Source of the DNA: Butyrivibrio proteoclasticus
GTDB lineage: Bacteria > Bacillota > Clostridia > Lachnospirales > Lachnospiraceae
Length of the DNA stretch: 32,280 nucleotides
Assembly (NCBI RefSeq): GCF_900115735.1
Contig: NZ_FOXO01000037.1
Location: 1-32,280 of the forward strand
Reading direction: 5' to 3'
Shown: positions 21,045 through 28,109 of the stretch, in pieces
How the letters are laid out: each line of letters opens with the position of its first letter
Position numbering within the stretch: the stretch's first letter is position 1
Made by a program: the position numbers and the translations under genes
Notes under the pieces: model-generated
The model's input: the letters and a program-made list of their open reading frames with translations, nothing else
The model's database searches: none
What the model was told of the DNA's origin: nothing

Positions 21045-21947
21045 TCAATTAAGATACTTGTTCAGAGAAAATAACTGCCTTTTAGCATCTTCGTAGCCAA
21101 GCCAGTACAGATCACCGAGTTTATCAATGTTACCTTCAACACGCTTTACTGTAACATGTTCTGAAGGAGCTATTACAAATATCCTTCCTTCTTTTTCAAG
21201 CTGGTCGATCTCGTCGCATTCTTTGTTATAATCAGAATTCATATTTTCAAGCTTTGATGCGAACTCAGGATAGTTTTTATAAAAGTGCTGAGGCATTCCC
21301 GATTTTTTAACCTTTTTTCTGTAGCCTCTTTCTCTTGTCTTGATGACCACTATATTTTCATATCCCTGCTCCATGGCCCATCTGTATGGGATATGGCAGC
21401 TACATCCACCATCAAGGCACAGTTTCCCATCTACTTCCACCATCGGAGATACATATGGCATTGAAGCAGATGCCTTGATAGCAGATAGAATATCCCTGCA
21501 TTTTCCTTTTTCAAAATAAACCGTTTTGCCGCTCCTGCAATCAGTCGCAACAGCCACAAAACGTCTGGCAGGATCATAGAATGTGCTTTCATCAAGCTTA
21601 TCCAGCTTGTCATTTGGCTGGATGGCAAAGTCAACATTAAGCGGACTATGCGCATGAACAAGAGCCAGTGCACCAATATAATCAGGATCATGTCTGAATT
21701 CAAGGTTGCATCTGGCAGACCGTCCAACCTGGCCAGCAGCATAGTTGAGACCTGCCATTGCTCCAGCACTAACTCCAATGACGCACTCAAAGTTCAGGTT
21801 GTTTTCCATGAAAAAGTCCATTACTCCCTGATTGTAGAGTCCACGAAAAGCGCCGCCCTCAATCACAAGGCATCCTTTGGTAAGTCTTCCTCTTGCATGT
21901 CCATCCGGTATATCATTTAATTTTTCATATACTTTTTTGGTAATCAT
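21045..21947 (-). CDS. Patatin-like phospholipase
   Basis: 300-residue serine acyl hydrolase. The oxyanion loop GGAFRGLYNQGV (about residues 31-42), the nucleophile elbow GVSAGAM (about 58-64) and the catalytic Asp in LCLDGGCSCHIP (DGG) are all present, so the Ser-Asp dyad is intact. It belongs to the YjjU-like bacterial patatins. The ATG at 21947 has AGGA upstream; a TTG one codon earlier is ignored. The Nudix gene ends 28 bases upstream, and this group (HAD, Nudix, patatin) may form one transcript. Confidence 0.9.
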   Translation of the reverse strand: MITKKVYEKLNDIPDGHARGRLTKGCLVIEGGAFRGLYNQGVMDFFMENNLNFECVIGVSAGAMAGLNYAAGQVGRSARCNLEFRHDPDYIGALALVHAHSPLNVDFAIQPNDKLDKLDESTFYDPARRFVAVATDCRSGKTVYFEKGKCRDILSAIKASASMPYVSPMVEVDGKLCLDGGCSCHIPYRWAMEQGYENIVVIKTRERGYRKKVKKSGMPQHFYKNYPEFASKLENMNSDYNKECDEIDQLEKEGRIFVIAPSEHVTVKRVEGNIDKLGDLYWLGYEDAKRQLFSLNKYLN

Positions 21948-21974
21948 CAAACTAACTATCCTTTACATGTCCAG

Positions 21975-22502
21975 TCAAAGTCTTTTCTCTATTTCTTTAA
22001 GGCTATTACAGAAATCTTCGTCGTTGTGGTCAGAAACATGATATAGAAATTCATGGAACGGCATTACTTTCACATCGTTTACTTCTCTGGCATCAAACTC
22101 AAAGCCGCCCTCAGGCACTTCTACTCTGCACATAAAAACAGAAACAAGAAGTCCTGTTCCATCATCCCAGTCAACAATATTCTCATATCCAAGCTTTAGC
22201 TCATCAGCAGGAACTGTTATATCAAGTTCCTCTTTTACCTCTCTTGCAGCTGCTGCCTCCGGAGTCTCACCAGCCATTACAGCTCCGCCGGTCATGTCCC
22301 ATTTACCAGCATAATATTTTGCCTTCAACGATCTCTGCTGAACAATATACTGCCCTTCGCCTTCCCCAGGCTCTGGGCTGTCAGCTGTCTTCATGATTAT
22401 AAGCACGTGCCTGTAATATTCACCAGGCTTTTTAGGATCATGCTTAGGCCTGCTGATTCCTGTAAATTTTCCATCCCTTGTAAAAATGTCTATATATTCC
22501 AA
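21975..22502 (-). CDS. Nudix hydrolase (TTG start)
   Basis: 175-residue cytosolic pyrophosphohydrolase of the isopentenyl-diphosphate-isomerase-like Nudix group. The Nudix box is GGAVMAGETPEAAAAREVKE ELDI (about residues 72-95) with the metal-binding REVKEE; the final Gly of the consensus is Asp. The product begins at a TTG codon (22500-22502), justified by AGAGGAAG 6 bases upstream and no ATG nearby. VLIIMKTADSPEPGEGEGQY is a strand-loop before the box. The substrate could be a nucleotide sugar or oxidised nucleotide. Confidence 0.88.
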   Translation of the reverse strand: MEYIDIFTRDGKFTGISRPKHDPKKPGEYYRHVLIIMKTADSPEPGEGEGQYIVQQRSLKAKYYAGKWDMTGGAVMAGETPEAAAAREVKEELDITVPADELKLGYENIVDWDDGTGLLVSVFMCRVEVPEGGFEFDAREVNDVKVMPFHEFLYHVSDHNDEDFCNSLKEIEKRL

Positions 22503-22526
22503 TTTTTCTTCCTCTTTAGTGTCATA

Positions 22527-23006
22527 TCAAAGGTATTCCATAAATATCATAGGATGTGCAGTACAGAATGGAGTCTGCGCCATATACATTCCCAATGTAT
22601 CATCATTATCATCCATAAGAACAACTGACTCCGGGGAAATATCCGGGAAGAGTTCTTTTACCTTGTTCATGACAATCTGCGGTTTTTCTTTTGCCTCCAG
22701 AGTATAAAAGCAATGGGATGCAGGGATGCCATAAAGTCTTTCAACCATTTCTGATTTCCATGCTTCATGTCCATGTGGCTCCCTGGATATGCAAAAGAGC
22801 CTGTTAACATCATGGCCACTGATATAGTCGTAAAGTGGTTTAAGCCTCTTGCAATCAGCATAGATATTTACATCTCGAAATTCCGGCGTTCCATCAAGTT
22901 CGTGATGTGCATGGTTTTTGCCATAATTGTAACTGGTCAGTGTTCCATCTATATCAAAGAATACAACTGTATCAGGTTTATGTAGTATTTCCCATATATT
23001 ACTCAT
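22527..23006 (-). CDS. HAD-superfamily hydrolase-like protein
   Basis: 159 residues. Motif I is VVFFDIDGTLTSYNYG (nucleophile and acid/base Asp near residues 18 and 20); RLFCISREPHGHEAWK replaces the usual motif II Ser region; ESVVLMDDNDDTLGM is motif IV with two Asp. No large cap is present, so it resembles the small phosphatases or polynucleotide-phosphatase-like proteins. It ends 25 bases before the Nudix start and is likely co-transcribed. The substrate is unknown. Confidence 0.82.
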   Translation of the reverse strand: MSNIWEILHKPDTVVFFDIDGTLTSYNYGKNHAHHELDGTPEFRDVNIYADCKRLKPLYDYISGHDVNRLFCISREPHGHEAWKSEMVERLYGIPASHCFYTLEAKEKPQIVMNKVKELFPDISPESVVLMDDNDDTLGMYMAQTPFCTAHPMIFMEYL

Positions 23007-23015
23007 TCTCTCGAA

Positions 23016-23160
23016 TCACCTAACTTTCACAAGTCCCCTGAAGAACTCTACTGCGTCATGAGATTGGACCAGCGATTGCCCCGATTACACTGCGGAGCAC
23101 AAACATAACAAGGATGTTTTTTCTGCCATTCATCCTTTGCGAAAGTTGTTCCAATATCAT
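23016..23160 (-). pseudogene. Debris including a flavodoxin C-terminus
   Basis: At 23016-23057 the frame SHDAVEFFRGLVKVR and stop matches the end of the intact flavodoxin (DAVEFYRRLVRV). Upstream, 23058-23160, a different frame reads VVGMHDIGTTFAKDEWQKKH and CAPQCNRGNRWSNL, which looks coded but is not recognised. The two pieces meet at a deletion-like junction around 23058. Confidence 0.4.
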
Positions 23161-23166
23161 GCATGC

Positions 23167-23931
23167 CTACCACTTCATTATGGTAATATCTCTTATTATT
23201 CCAAAGCATTCCCTTATCATGTTGTTGGGCAGATACCATGGCACTGTATAGGCTGCAATTCCATAAACATCCGCTTCCGTAAGCTTTTTTGCCAAATGTA
23301 TTCCGCGGAAAACATGGAAATTATTTGTCACAATCCCAATCGACTTTAGTTTATCTGCCTCACCACCAGTAGTTCCGATGATATCAAATGAATTTGCTAT
23401 ATTTTCTGTTGTGTCCATGGCTCTTGTCTCTGCTATGATGCGGCCCGCTTCAACTCCTTTTGAGATTAGATACTCTTTTCCGCCTTCTCCCTCGGTAACG
23501 GATTCATTTCTTCCCTGCCCTCCTGAGACAATGCATATTGTCTCGGGATTATCCAGAAGATACTCATATGCCTCATCAAGTCTGTACTTAAATATGATAC
23601 TCGGACCGTTTTCTCTCATCTGAGCTCCAAGTACAACGATATAGTCAATATCCTTTACTCCCTTGTCACCAAAGTGGCTTAACATTGCCGTCATGCAGAC
23701 AGTAAAGACAATAAGCGCCACAATAATAAAACAGTAACAGGCTTCTCTTAGTACTGCCGGCACCTTCATCCATCTATCATCACCGGCAAAGAACCATGCA
23801 CATCCGAATAATGCTGCCCCCACCAGCCATATAGCAAAAGAAAAGGTTCCACTTCCTACCATGTATATGCTCACAGAATAGATCAGGCATATGACCGTGA
23901 GCACGCAGAAAATGGCTCTCAAGTATTTCAC
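23167..23931 (-). CDS. YdcF/SanA-like DUF218 membrane protein
   Basis: 254 residues. Three hydrophobic helices at the front (about residues 6-25, 30-48 and 66-88) anchor a DUF218 domain: DIDYIVVLGAQMRENGPSII, IVSGGQGRNESVTEG, ETRAMDTTENIANSF and GIVTNNFHVFRG. These Asp, Gly, Glu and His residues are the conserved DUF218 pocket. Related proteins affect envelope integrity and vancomycin resistance in Gram-negatives; the role here is not known. The gene is preceded by the SRAP fragment on the same strand. Confidence 0.87.
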   Translation of the reverse strand: MKYLRAIFCVLTVICLIYSVSIYMVGSGTFSFAIWLVGAALFGCAWFFAGDDRWMKVPAVLREACYCFIIVALIVFTVCMTAMLSHFGDKGVKDIDYIVVLGAQMRENGPSIIFKYRLDEAYEYLLDNPETICIVSGGQGRNESVTEGEGGKEYLISKGVEAGRIIAETRAMDTTENIANSFDIIGTTGGEADKLKSIGIVTNNFHVFRGIHLAKKLTEADVYGIAAYTVPWYLPNNMIRECFGIIRDITIMKW

Positions 23932-23962
23932 AGTAAATCTTCCTTATCCCTTCATTTATATT

Positions 23963-24073
23963 TCAGAACAGGTTCAGCTGTTCATAGTTGCTTTTTCTAT
24001 TAAGCTCAGGCAGGCCAAGCTCTTCTTCCACGTCCTCTGCAGTTTTATCAGCATAATAATATTTTCCGCACAT
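23963..24073 (-). pseudogene. N-terminal fragment of an SRAP (YedK/HMCES-like) protein
   Basis: MCGKYYYADKTAEDVEEELG LPELNRKSNYEQLNLF begins with the diagnostic MCG-R/K-YY of SOS-response-associated peptidases, in which Cys2 crosslinks abasic sites in single-stranded DNA. The remaining domain (catalytic Glu and His, about 200 residues) is missing. A TATAAT box lies 6 bases upstream of the ATG. SOS-box-like sequences lie about 90 bases further upstream, in line with a former SOS gene. Confidence 0.55.
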
Positions 24074-24162
24074 GCATCCATTATACCTTATCCGGCATTA
24101 GAAAAAATTAATAATTTGTTCGATTGAAACAATAGTCTGATAAGAGTATTATAAAAAATATC

Positions 24163-24190
24163 CCAACATATGTTCGGAACATACATTCGA
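24163..24190. promoter_or_regulatory. Tandem SOS-box-like (LexA) sites
   Basis: CCAACATATGTTCG (24163-24176) and CGGAACATACATTCGA (24175-24190) each match the Gram-positive LexA box GAAC-N4-GTTC with one mismatch, overlapping by two bases. A GATAAT box (24189-24194) for the plus-strand HAD gene abuts the second site. The two sites together also form ATGTTC-G-GAACAT. Confidence 0.55.
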
Positions 24191-24213
24191 TAATCATTCA
24201 TGAGGATATGCGT

Positions 24214-24561
24214 ATGGACAACAATTATAAGATCATAGCCGTTGATTTCGATGGTACTCTCTGCTACAGTAACTGGCCGGAACTTGGTAATCCCAATACC
24301 AGGCTTATCAGCTATCTGTTAAAAGAAAAAGCGGCAGGAAACAAAATCATACTCTGGACTTGTAGAGCCGGAAAAGCTCTTTCAGATGCTACCGCTTGGT
24401 GTCATGAACAGGGACTTACTTTTGATGCGGTTAACGATAATCTGCCTGAAATAGTTGAGCTCTATGGTAATAACAGCAGAAAGATCACCTGCGATATCTA
24501 TATTGATGACAGAAGCGTCTTTATCGACTCCAAGGGCAATATGTCAGGAGCTGCCATATGA
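24214..24561 (+). CDS. HAD-like hydrolase (BT0820/polynucleotide-phosphatase-like)
   Basis: 115-residue cytosolic protein. VDFDGTLCYSNWP is HAD motif I, IILWTCRAGKALS is the motif II/III-like block, and CDIYIDDRSVF is motif IV. Length and the WTCR block match the small capless HAD proteins often found as phage- or genome-encoded nucleotide phosphatases. The second ATG (24214) has AGGA 7 bases upstream; the first, two codons earlier, is too close. SOS-box-like sites overlap its promoter, so DNA-damage control is possible. Confidence 0.82.
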   Translation: MDNNYKIIAVDFDGTLCYSNWPELGNPNTRLISYLLKEKAAGNKIILWTCRAGKALSDATAWCHEQGLTFDAVNDNLPEIVELYGNNSRKITCDIYIDDRSVFIDSKGNMSGAAI

Positions 24562-24597
24562 TACCTGTAATAGAGTCAAAAGAGAGATGCTACCTCA

Positions 24598-24708
24598 TCA
24601 TAGACTTAAAGAGCTTTTTGTCAGAAGACTCGTGTCTTCCTGCTTGGCAATCTCATCCAGGATATCCTTGAGCTTAAGCATCTGAGCATTGTCCAGAAAT
24701 ACTACCAT
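24598..24708 (-). CDS. 36-residue ORF, possible remnant
   Basis: MVVFLDNAQMLKLKDILDEI AKQEDTSLLTKSSLSL is an amphipathic, coded-looking peptide that stops abruptly. No ribosome site is evident; a TTG four codons upstream (LQRM...) is also possible. It may be the front of a truncated gene. Not recognised. Confidence 0.25.
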   Translation of the reverse strand: MVVFLDNAQMLKLKDILDEIAKQEDTSLLTKSSLSL

Positions 24709-24753
24709 TCGCTGCAAAATAAAAATAGAAATAATCCTTCCGTTTATTCCATT

Positions 24754-24930
24754 TTATTTAAATAATACATGCATTACCGGTACGGAATAATCGGATACGC
24801 CGCCGTGATCAGATGACAGCACACGGACTTCTTCTCCCAAACGCACGAACTCTTTGACAAAGCGCTGAGTAGAAATCGAAAGACCATTGCTTTGATTGAA
24901 GTATTCTCCGCAAACAATTAGTATTTTCAT
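24754..24930 (-). pseudogene. Truncated glycosyltransferase family 4 N-terminus
   Basis: MKILIVCGEYFNQSNGLSIS TQRFVKEFVRLGEEVRVLSS DHGG resembles the N-terminal Rossmann half of GT-B family 4 glycosyltransferases (a strand, an SNGLSISTQRF loop, then a helix and the EVRVLS strand). It ends after 58 residues, whereas such enzymes have about 350-420. The rest has been lost or replaced by unrelated sequence. Confidence 0.65.
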
Positions 24931-24982
24931 GGTTGTTATCCTTTACAAAATCCCAATTTGTCTTAGTCTATTATCCTGAAAT

Positions 24983-25060
24983 CTATATTTTTAACTTTTC
25001 ACCGCTCTGCTTCATCTTTTTGTTTAGTAAGAGCAATACAATCTCACCTATTACAATCAT
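24983..25060 (-). CDS. 25-residue ORF overlapping the higA stop
   Basis: MIVIGEIVLLLLNKKMKQSG EKLKI begins at an ATGA overlap with the higA stop codon, with AGAGGG upstream. It contains one short hydrophobic stretch and a basic end. It may be translated by coupling, but could equally be chance or a remnant. Confidence 0.25.
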   Translation of the reverse strand: MIVIGEIVLLLLNKKMKQSGEKLKI

Positions 25061-25353
25061 CCCTCTTTTACTGCGTCCAAAGGAAAAGGTATTACATTTG
25101 ATGGTTCATTTTGTTGTGCTGTCCAAAGCGTCAGTTTCTGCTGCATATTCATCCAGCTTTCTGGAGATGTATTAGTTGCCTTGCTTATCCTTATAGCCAT
25201 TTCCGGGCTAAGAGAAGCTTTCTCATTAACAAACTCTGACAATGCTTTTCTACTTACTCCTAGCATTCTCGCTGCATCGGTAACTGTGAGATTCAATGGT
25301 TTCATTACATCTTCCAAGAATACATTTCCTGGATGTGTCGGTCTTCTAGTCAT
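25057..25353 (-). CDS. higA: HigA-type antitoxin (XRE family)
   Basis: 98-residue antitoxin. The front MTRRPTHPGNVFLEDVMKPL is the classical HigA/VapI start; NLTVTDAARMLGVSRKALSE FVNEKASLSPEMAIRISKAT is the helix-turn-helix. It is predicted to bind HigB and repress the shared promoter. AGGAGG lies 8 bases before the 25353 ATG, so an in-frame start 20 codons earlier, inside the toxin gene, is rejected. It follows the toxin by 17 bases, the toxin-first order usual for higBA. Confidence 0.93.
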   Translation of the reverse strand: MTRRPTHPGNVFLEDVMKPLNLTVTDAARMLGVSRKALSEFVNEKASLSPEMAIRISKATNTSPESWMNMQQKLTLWTAQQNEPSNVIPFPLDAVKEG

Positions 25354-25370
25354 GTATTTTTCCTCCTTCC

Positions 25371-25649
25371 TCAGTGATAGTCCATGTAGTCTACAAGAAA
25401 TGCATCCTGACACTCAAAGTAAAAAGTCATTCTCCAATTACCATTGACAGTAACAGACCACATATCCTGCTTATCACCTTTAAGTGGGTGTAATCTATAC
25501 CCAGGCAAGTTCATATCTTGAGCACTGGTGCTGGCATCCAATCGGTCAAGCATTCTCGCTAATTTCGGTGCATGATCTGGCTGAATTCCCTTCTTTGAAC
25601 CAGTTTCATAGAAGTCTTTTAAGCCTTTATGTGCAAACGATTTTATCAT
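25371..25649 (-). CDS. higB: HigB-type toxin (RelE/ParE superfamily)
   Basis: 92-residue ribosome-dependent mRNA interferase of the HigB group. MIKSFAHKGLKDFYETGSKK GIQPDHAPKLARMLDRLDAS, LPGYRLHPLKGDKQDMWSVT and VNGNWRMTFYFECQDAFLVDYMDYH cover the complete fold, including the basic and aromatic residues expected at the active site (GNWR; C-terminal D-Y-x-D-YH). No ribosome binding site precedes the ATG; instead the promoter -10 box ends 6 bases before it. The toxin mRNA is thus predicted to be leaderless, while higA has a strong ribosome site. Confidence 0.93.
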   Translation of the reverse strand: MIKSFAHKGLKDFYETGSKKGIQPDHAPKLARMLDRLDASTSAQDMNLPGYRLHPLKGDKQDMWSVTVNGNWRMTFYFECQDAFLVDYMDYH

Positions 25650-25655
25650 GTCATT

Positions 25656-25684
25656 ATTATAACCTGTAACGTTACAGGTGTCAA
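25656..25684 (-). promoter_or_regulatory. Consensus higBA promoter with palindromic operator in the spacer
   Basis: Minus-strand TTGACA (25679-25684), a 17-base spacer, and TATAAT (25656-25661) are both exact sigma-A consensus boxes at optimal spacing. The spacer is occupied by ACCTGTAACGTTACAGGT, a perfect 18-bp palindrome (25662-25679), evidently the HigA operator. The expected transcription start coincides with the A of the higB ATG at 25649. Confidence 0.85.
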
Positions 25685-25702
25685 TCTTCCCTTCTGTATT
25701 AT

Positions 25703-25933
25703 TTACCTTCTCCAGAATCTGATATTAAGCAAAATAGTTATAACTGTTCCAACACCGGTAATTATCAGCCGCGTGTTCATAGGTGTCACATCACTAAGTT
25801 CATAGCATAGAAAAGCGACAACCAAGCATCCTATAATACTTCTCAGGATCTTGGCAATAGTAAAACAGTGCTCAAGAACAAGCGTAGCAATTACAGTTAC
25901 ACCATATATAATCAGGCACGTTTTTGAATCCAA
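25703..25933 (-). CDS. Small membrane protein, start uncertain
   Basis: Up to 76 residues with two or three hydrophobic helices (CLIIYGVTVIATLVLEHCF, SIIGCLVVAFLCYELSD, LIITGVGTVITILLNIRF). The first possible codon is TTG at 25933, which lies against the T-run of an upstream terminator and has no ribosome site, so the true 5' end is doubtful and the frame may be a remnant. The similarity is only compositional; function unknown. Confidence 0.35.
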   Translation of the reverse strand: MDSKTCLIIYGVTVIATLVLEHCFTIAKILRSIIGCLVVAFLCYELSDVTPMNTRLIITGVGTVITILLNIRFWRR

Positions 25934-25934
25934 T

Positions 25935-25981
25935 AAAAAAAAGACAGGGACGATAATCTGTTACGATCAATCGTCACCGTC
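25935..25981 (-). terminator. Strong rho-independent terminator
   Basis: Minus-strand 12-bp stem (GACGGTGACGAT with ATCGTCCCTGTC, one G-U pair and one mismatch), 15-base loop, then eight T. It lies 42 bases past the stop of the 109-residue hypothetical gene and ends that transcript. Confidence 0.8.
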
Positions 25982-26023
25982 TAAGGTAACACTATTAAAT
26001 TATTTTGTAGAAAATCTTCGACT

Positions 26024-26353
26024 CTAATTACTGTGCATCGAAAATAACTTGCCTTGCTTCAATTCATCATCCGACCAGACTCTCTCATATGAACCACCAA
26101 TTTTGCCAAAGATACTGTCCCAATACCTAAAGCCTGTCATCTCACCAGAATCAAGGTCATGACTCTTCAACCATGACAGCAGCAGGTTCCATGTCTTATC
26201 ATCAATTATCGCTGACCAATTCTTCTTCGGATCAGTATTATCGTTATAGCTTATATTATCTGGATGAGTCGTTATGATACCATTAGTTCCTCTTTGCGCC
26301 ATACCTCGAATCTCTAAGCTTGCGTAAAATTCCCCGGCTTCCGATGATGTCAC
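26024..26353 (-). CDS. Hypothetical protein (possibly N-terminally truncated)
   Basis: About 109 residues from a GTG at 26353; the frame stays open six codons further to a TAG, without a ribosome site, so it may be the C-terminal part of a longer protein. Features: EFYASLEIRGMAQRGTNGII, THPDNISYNDNTDPKKNWSA and KTWNLLLSWLKSHDL, rich in Trp, Asn and Asp, with no signal peptide or membrane helix. I do not recognise a family. A strong terminator follows. It adjoins the 343-residue unknown gene and the higBA pair in an AT-rich accessory segment. Confidence 0.5.
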   Translation of the reverse strand: MTSSEAGEFYASLEIRGMAQRGTNGIITTHPDNISYNDNTDPKKNWSAIIDDKTWNLLLSWLKSHDLDSGEMTGFRYWDSIFGKIGGSYERVWSDDELKQGKLFSMHSN

Positions 26354-26456
26354 TAAATTCGGATATTTCTAGCATAAAACGACAAAAAAGGAGCGAATCG
26401 CCACTATATTGATATATAATCCATGCAATGTGTAATGTTGAATGATGATAAAAACA

Positions 26457-27488
26457 CTATTCTGTACGGATTTTAATCGTTCCAATTCTTCTTGTATAGA
26501 CATCAAAGTTTCTTAAATAATTTGACGTTAAGCTATCAGAAATATTAAATAACTCACTTAAGTTATAATACTGTTTCATGTTTTGCTGTATACCATCATC
26601 ATACTTATCAAATATTACATTCTGGGAGCTTTTCTTACCATCTTCCTCAATCTGTATAAATCCAATTCTATTGGTTTTTTCCATGGATTCTCTATAAAAT
26701 AAGCTGAATTTTCTTGGTGGTGTGATTCCAGTATCTATCATGCTGCAAATCCTTGCTCCATATTTACTACTGTTTTCCCATACTTGATTAAAGCTACTGC
26801 TATACGATAAATATTTATCTTCATCCCTTACAGACGTATCTATATCACTTAATCCCCATTCTTTAGATATCTCTTCAACCGCTTGCTTAAAAAGCATACG
26901 CAATTCTTCTGATAAATAATAGAGATCCGCACCATAGTATACCCAATCCTTTTCTTCTCCATTCCATCCATTTTCCTTTGCTATTCTTTCTCCTTTTTCA
27001 TCGCACACCAATTTTGCCATTATTGAATTCGAGCTTCTAAATTGTTCATATGTATCCAATATTATCTGCTTATTGGCATCTTGATCCATTCCAGATATTT
27101 TACGTTCCTGAATTAACGTGACTCTCATATCACGGCAGCAATCCTTAAAATAATTCTTGATTTTCTCATAATCTATCTCAGTATCAGAAAGAGCTTCTTT
27201 CAACTTCTCATTGATCTTTTTAATTTGACTATTTCCATAGGATGTTCCGTAACAATACTTAGGTATGCCAGCTATCGGTTGACAAATATCATTATAATTG
27301 CTACATGCCATAGGTTTGCTGTCCAATTTTATCTGGAACAAATCCCCATCATCTGCTTTATATACATTATTCCTTAGCTTTGTATTCAGAGCAGAATTCA
27401 TTTCATCCGAAGCACCTATAATGGTCCACTTGCCAGACTCAACATCTATACTGTATGCACCAATACAATTTGAAATATTCATATTCAT
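26457..27488 (-). CDS. Hypothetical 343-residue protein, unrecognised
   Basis: A complete gene: AGGAG lies 8 bases before the 27488 ATG. The product is hydrophilic, without signal peptide or membrane helix. It begins MNMNISNCIGAYSIDVESGK WTIIGASDEM, has a Cys-rich stretch (MACSNYNDICQPIAGIPKYC), a charged helical middle (KKINEKLKEALSDTEIDYEK) and a strand-rich end (RIGFIQIEEDGKKSSQNVIF). No catalytic motif that I can name is present. It is noticeably richer in A, T, Asn and Lys than neighbouring housekeeping genes, in keeping with acquired DNA. A role in host, phage or cell-cell interaction is only a guess. Confidence 0.75.
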   Translation of the reverse strand: MNMNISNCIGAYSIDVESGKWTIIGASDEMNSALNTKLRNNVYKADDGDLFQIKLDSKPMACSNYNDICQPIAGIPKYCYGTSYGNSQIKKINEKLKEALSDTEIDYEKIKNYFKDCCRDMRVTLIQERKISGMDQDANKQIILDTYEQFRSSNSIMAKLVCDEKGERIAKENGWNGEEKDWVYYGADLYYLSEELRMLFKQAVEEISKEWGLSDIDTSVRDEDKYLSYSSSFNQVWENSSKYGARICSMIDTGITPPRKFSLFYRESMEKTNRIGFIQIEEDGKKSSQNVIFDKYDDGIQQNMKQYYNLSELFNISDSLTSNYLRNFDVYTRRIGTIKIRTE

Positions 27489-27519
27489 TATAAACGCTCC
27501 TATTCCTTAATCACTATAT

Positions 27520-27540
27520 AAAAAGCACCTGCAAACAGGT
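27520..27540 (-). terminator. Weak terminator
   Basis: Minus-strand ACCTG-TTTG-CAGGT stem of 5 bp, GC, then five T. It lies upstream of the 343-residue gene and would close the transcript of the fragment at 27642. The remainder of 27541-27641 shows nothing recognisable. Confidence 0.4.
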
Positions 27541-27641
27541 ATTTATCAATCCCTTGATTACAGATGCTATCCTTAGCTTTATCAGTTATAATTATTTTAT
27601 CGGTCAAGGTCACTGTTTTCTTAATAATTTCGTTAAGAAAA

Positions 27642-27845
27642 CTATGTAAGTGTCGTATCTATGATGGTAAAAGAAAAGACTTCCCGACCATATTTCTCAA
27701 CTATTGTAGGTACGCCGTGTCCGCTTTGTTCTGCATACTTTGATGCCATAAATATCATAAGCAGACTCTTATTCACCGGCACGCTTGTTCCATTGAAGAA
27801 TCCCTCCCGAGACAGTGAATATGGCAAGAGCTGCACTGTATATGA
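27642..27845 (-). pseudogene. Fragment of an AlbA_2/ATP-binding (Schlafen-like) protein
   Basis: The frame reads QLLPYSLSREGFFNGTSVPV then NKSLLMIFMASKYAEQSGHG VPTIVEKYGREVFSFTI. LSRE-FF-G-S-P-N-LLM-IF...EQ-G-GVP-I--KYG is the C-terminal HATPase_c_4-like part of AlbA_2 (Schlafen-type) transcriptional regulators. The N-terminal DNA-binding half is missing, and an in-frame TGA lies just upstream. A 35-residue alternative frame overlaps its beginning but has no recognisable content. Confidence 0.6.
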
Positions 27846-27891
27846 TCAGCTGTGGATTTAAAAGAATCGATGCCATCATAAATGCTGCCAG

Positions 27892-28095
27892 TCAAGCTGC
27901 TCGTATATCCTGACAAGTCCCTCCGCTGTTATATCCACAGGCCACACACCCAATGCAGGGATGTATATTGGCATGACACACATCTATGACTTCACAGGTA
28001 TGTCCGGCCTCTTTAGCTCCTCTTACAAACTCATCTGCAAGAATACTTGTGGAGCCATTTTTATTAGGACTTCCCATAAGTATTGTTATCTTCAT
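27892..28095 (-). pseudogene. Truncated flavodoxin / iron-sulfur flavoprotein N-terminus
   Basis: MKITILMGSPNKNGSTSILA DEFVRGAKEAGHTCEVID followed by IHPCIGCVACGYNSGGTCQD is the N-terminal phosphate loop and Cys cluster of the NADPH-dependent FMN reductase group. It ends with RAA and a stop at residue 67, against about 180 in intact relatives (see 7148-7690). It lies 14 bases after the CMD-cupin gene, so it was the last gene of that operon before truncation. Confidence 0.75.
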
Positions 28096-28109
28096 TTTGC
28101 ATCAGCCCC

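Noticed and set aside
27779..27883. 35-codon hydrophobic frame (MASILLNPQLIIYSAALAIF...)
   Set aside because: It overlaps the recognised AlbA_2-like fragment in another frame and lacks a ribosome site or homology.
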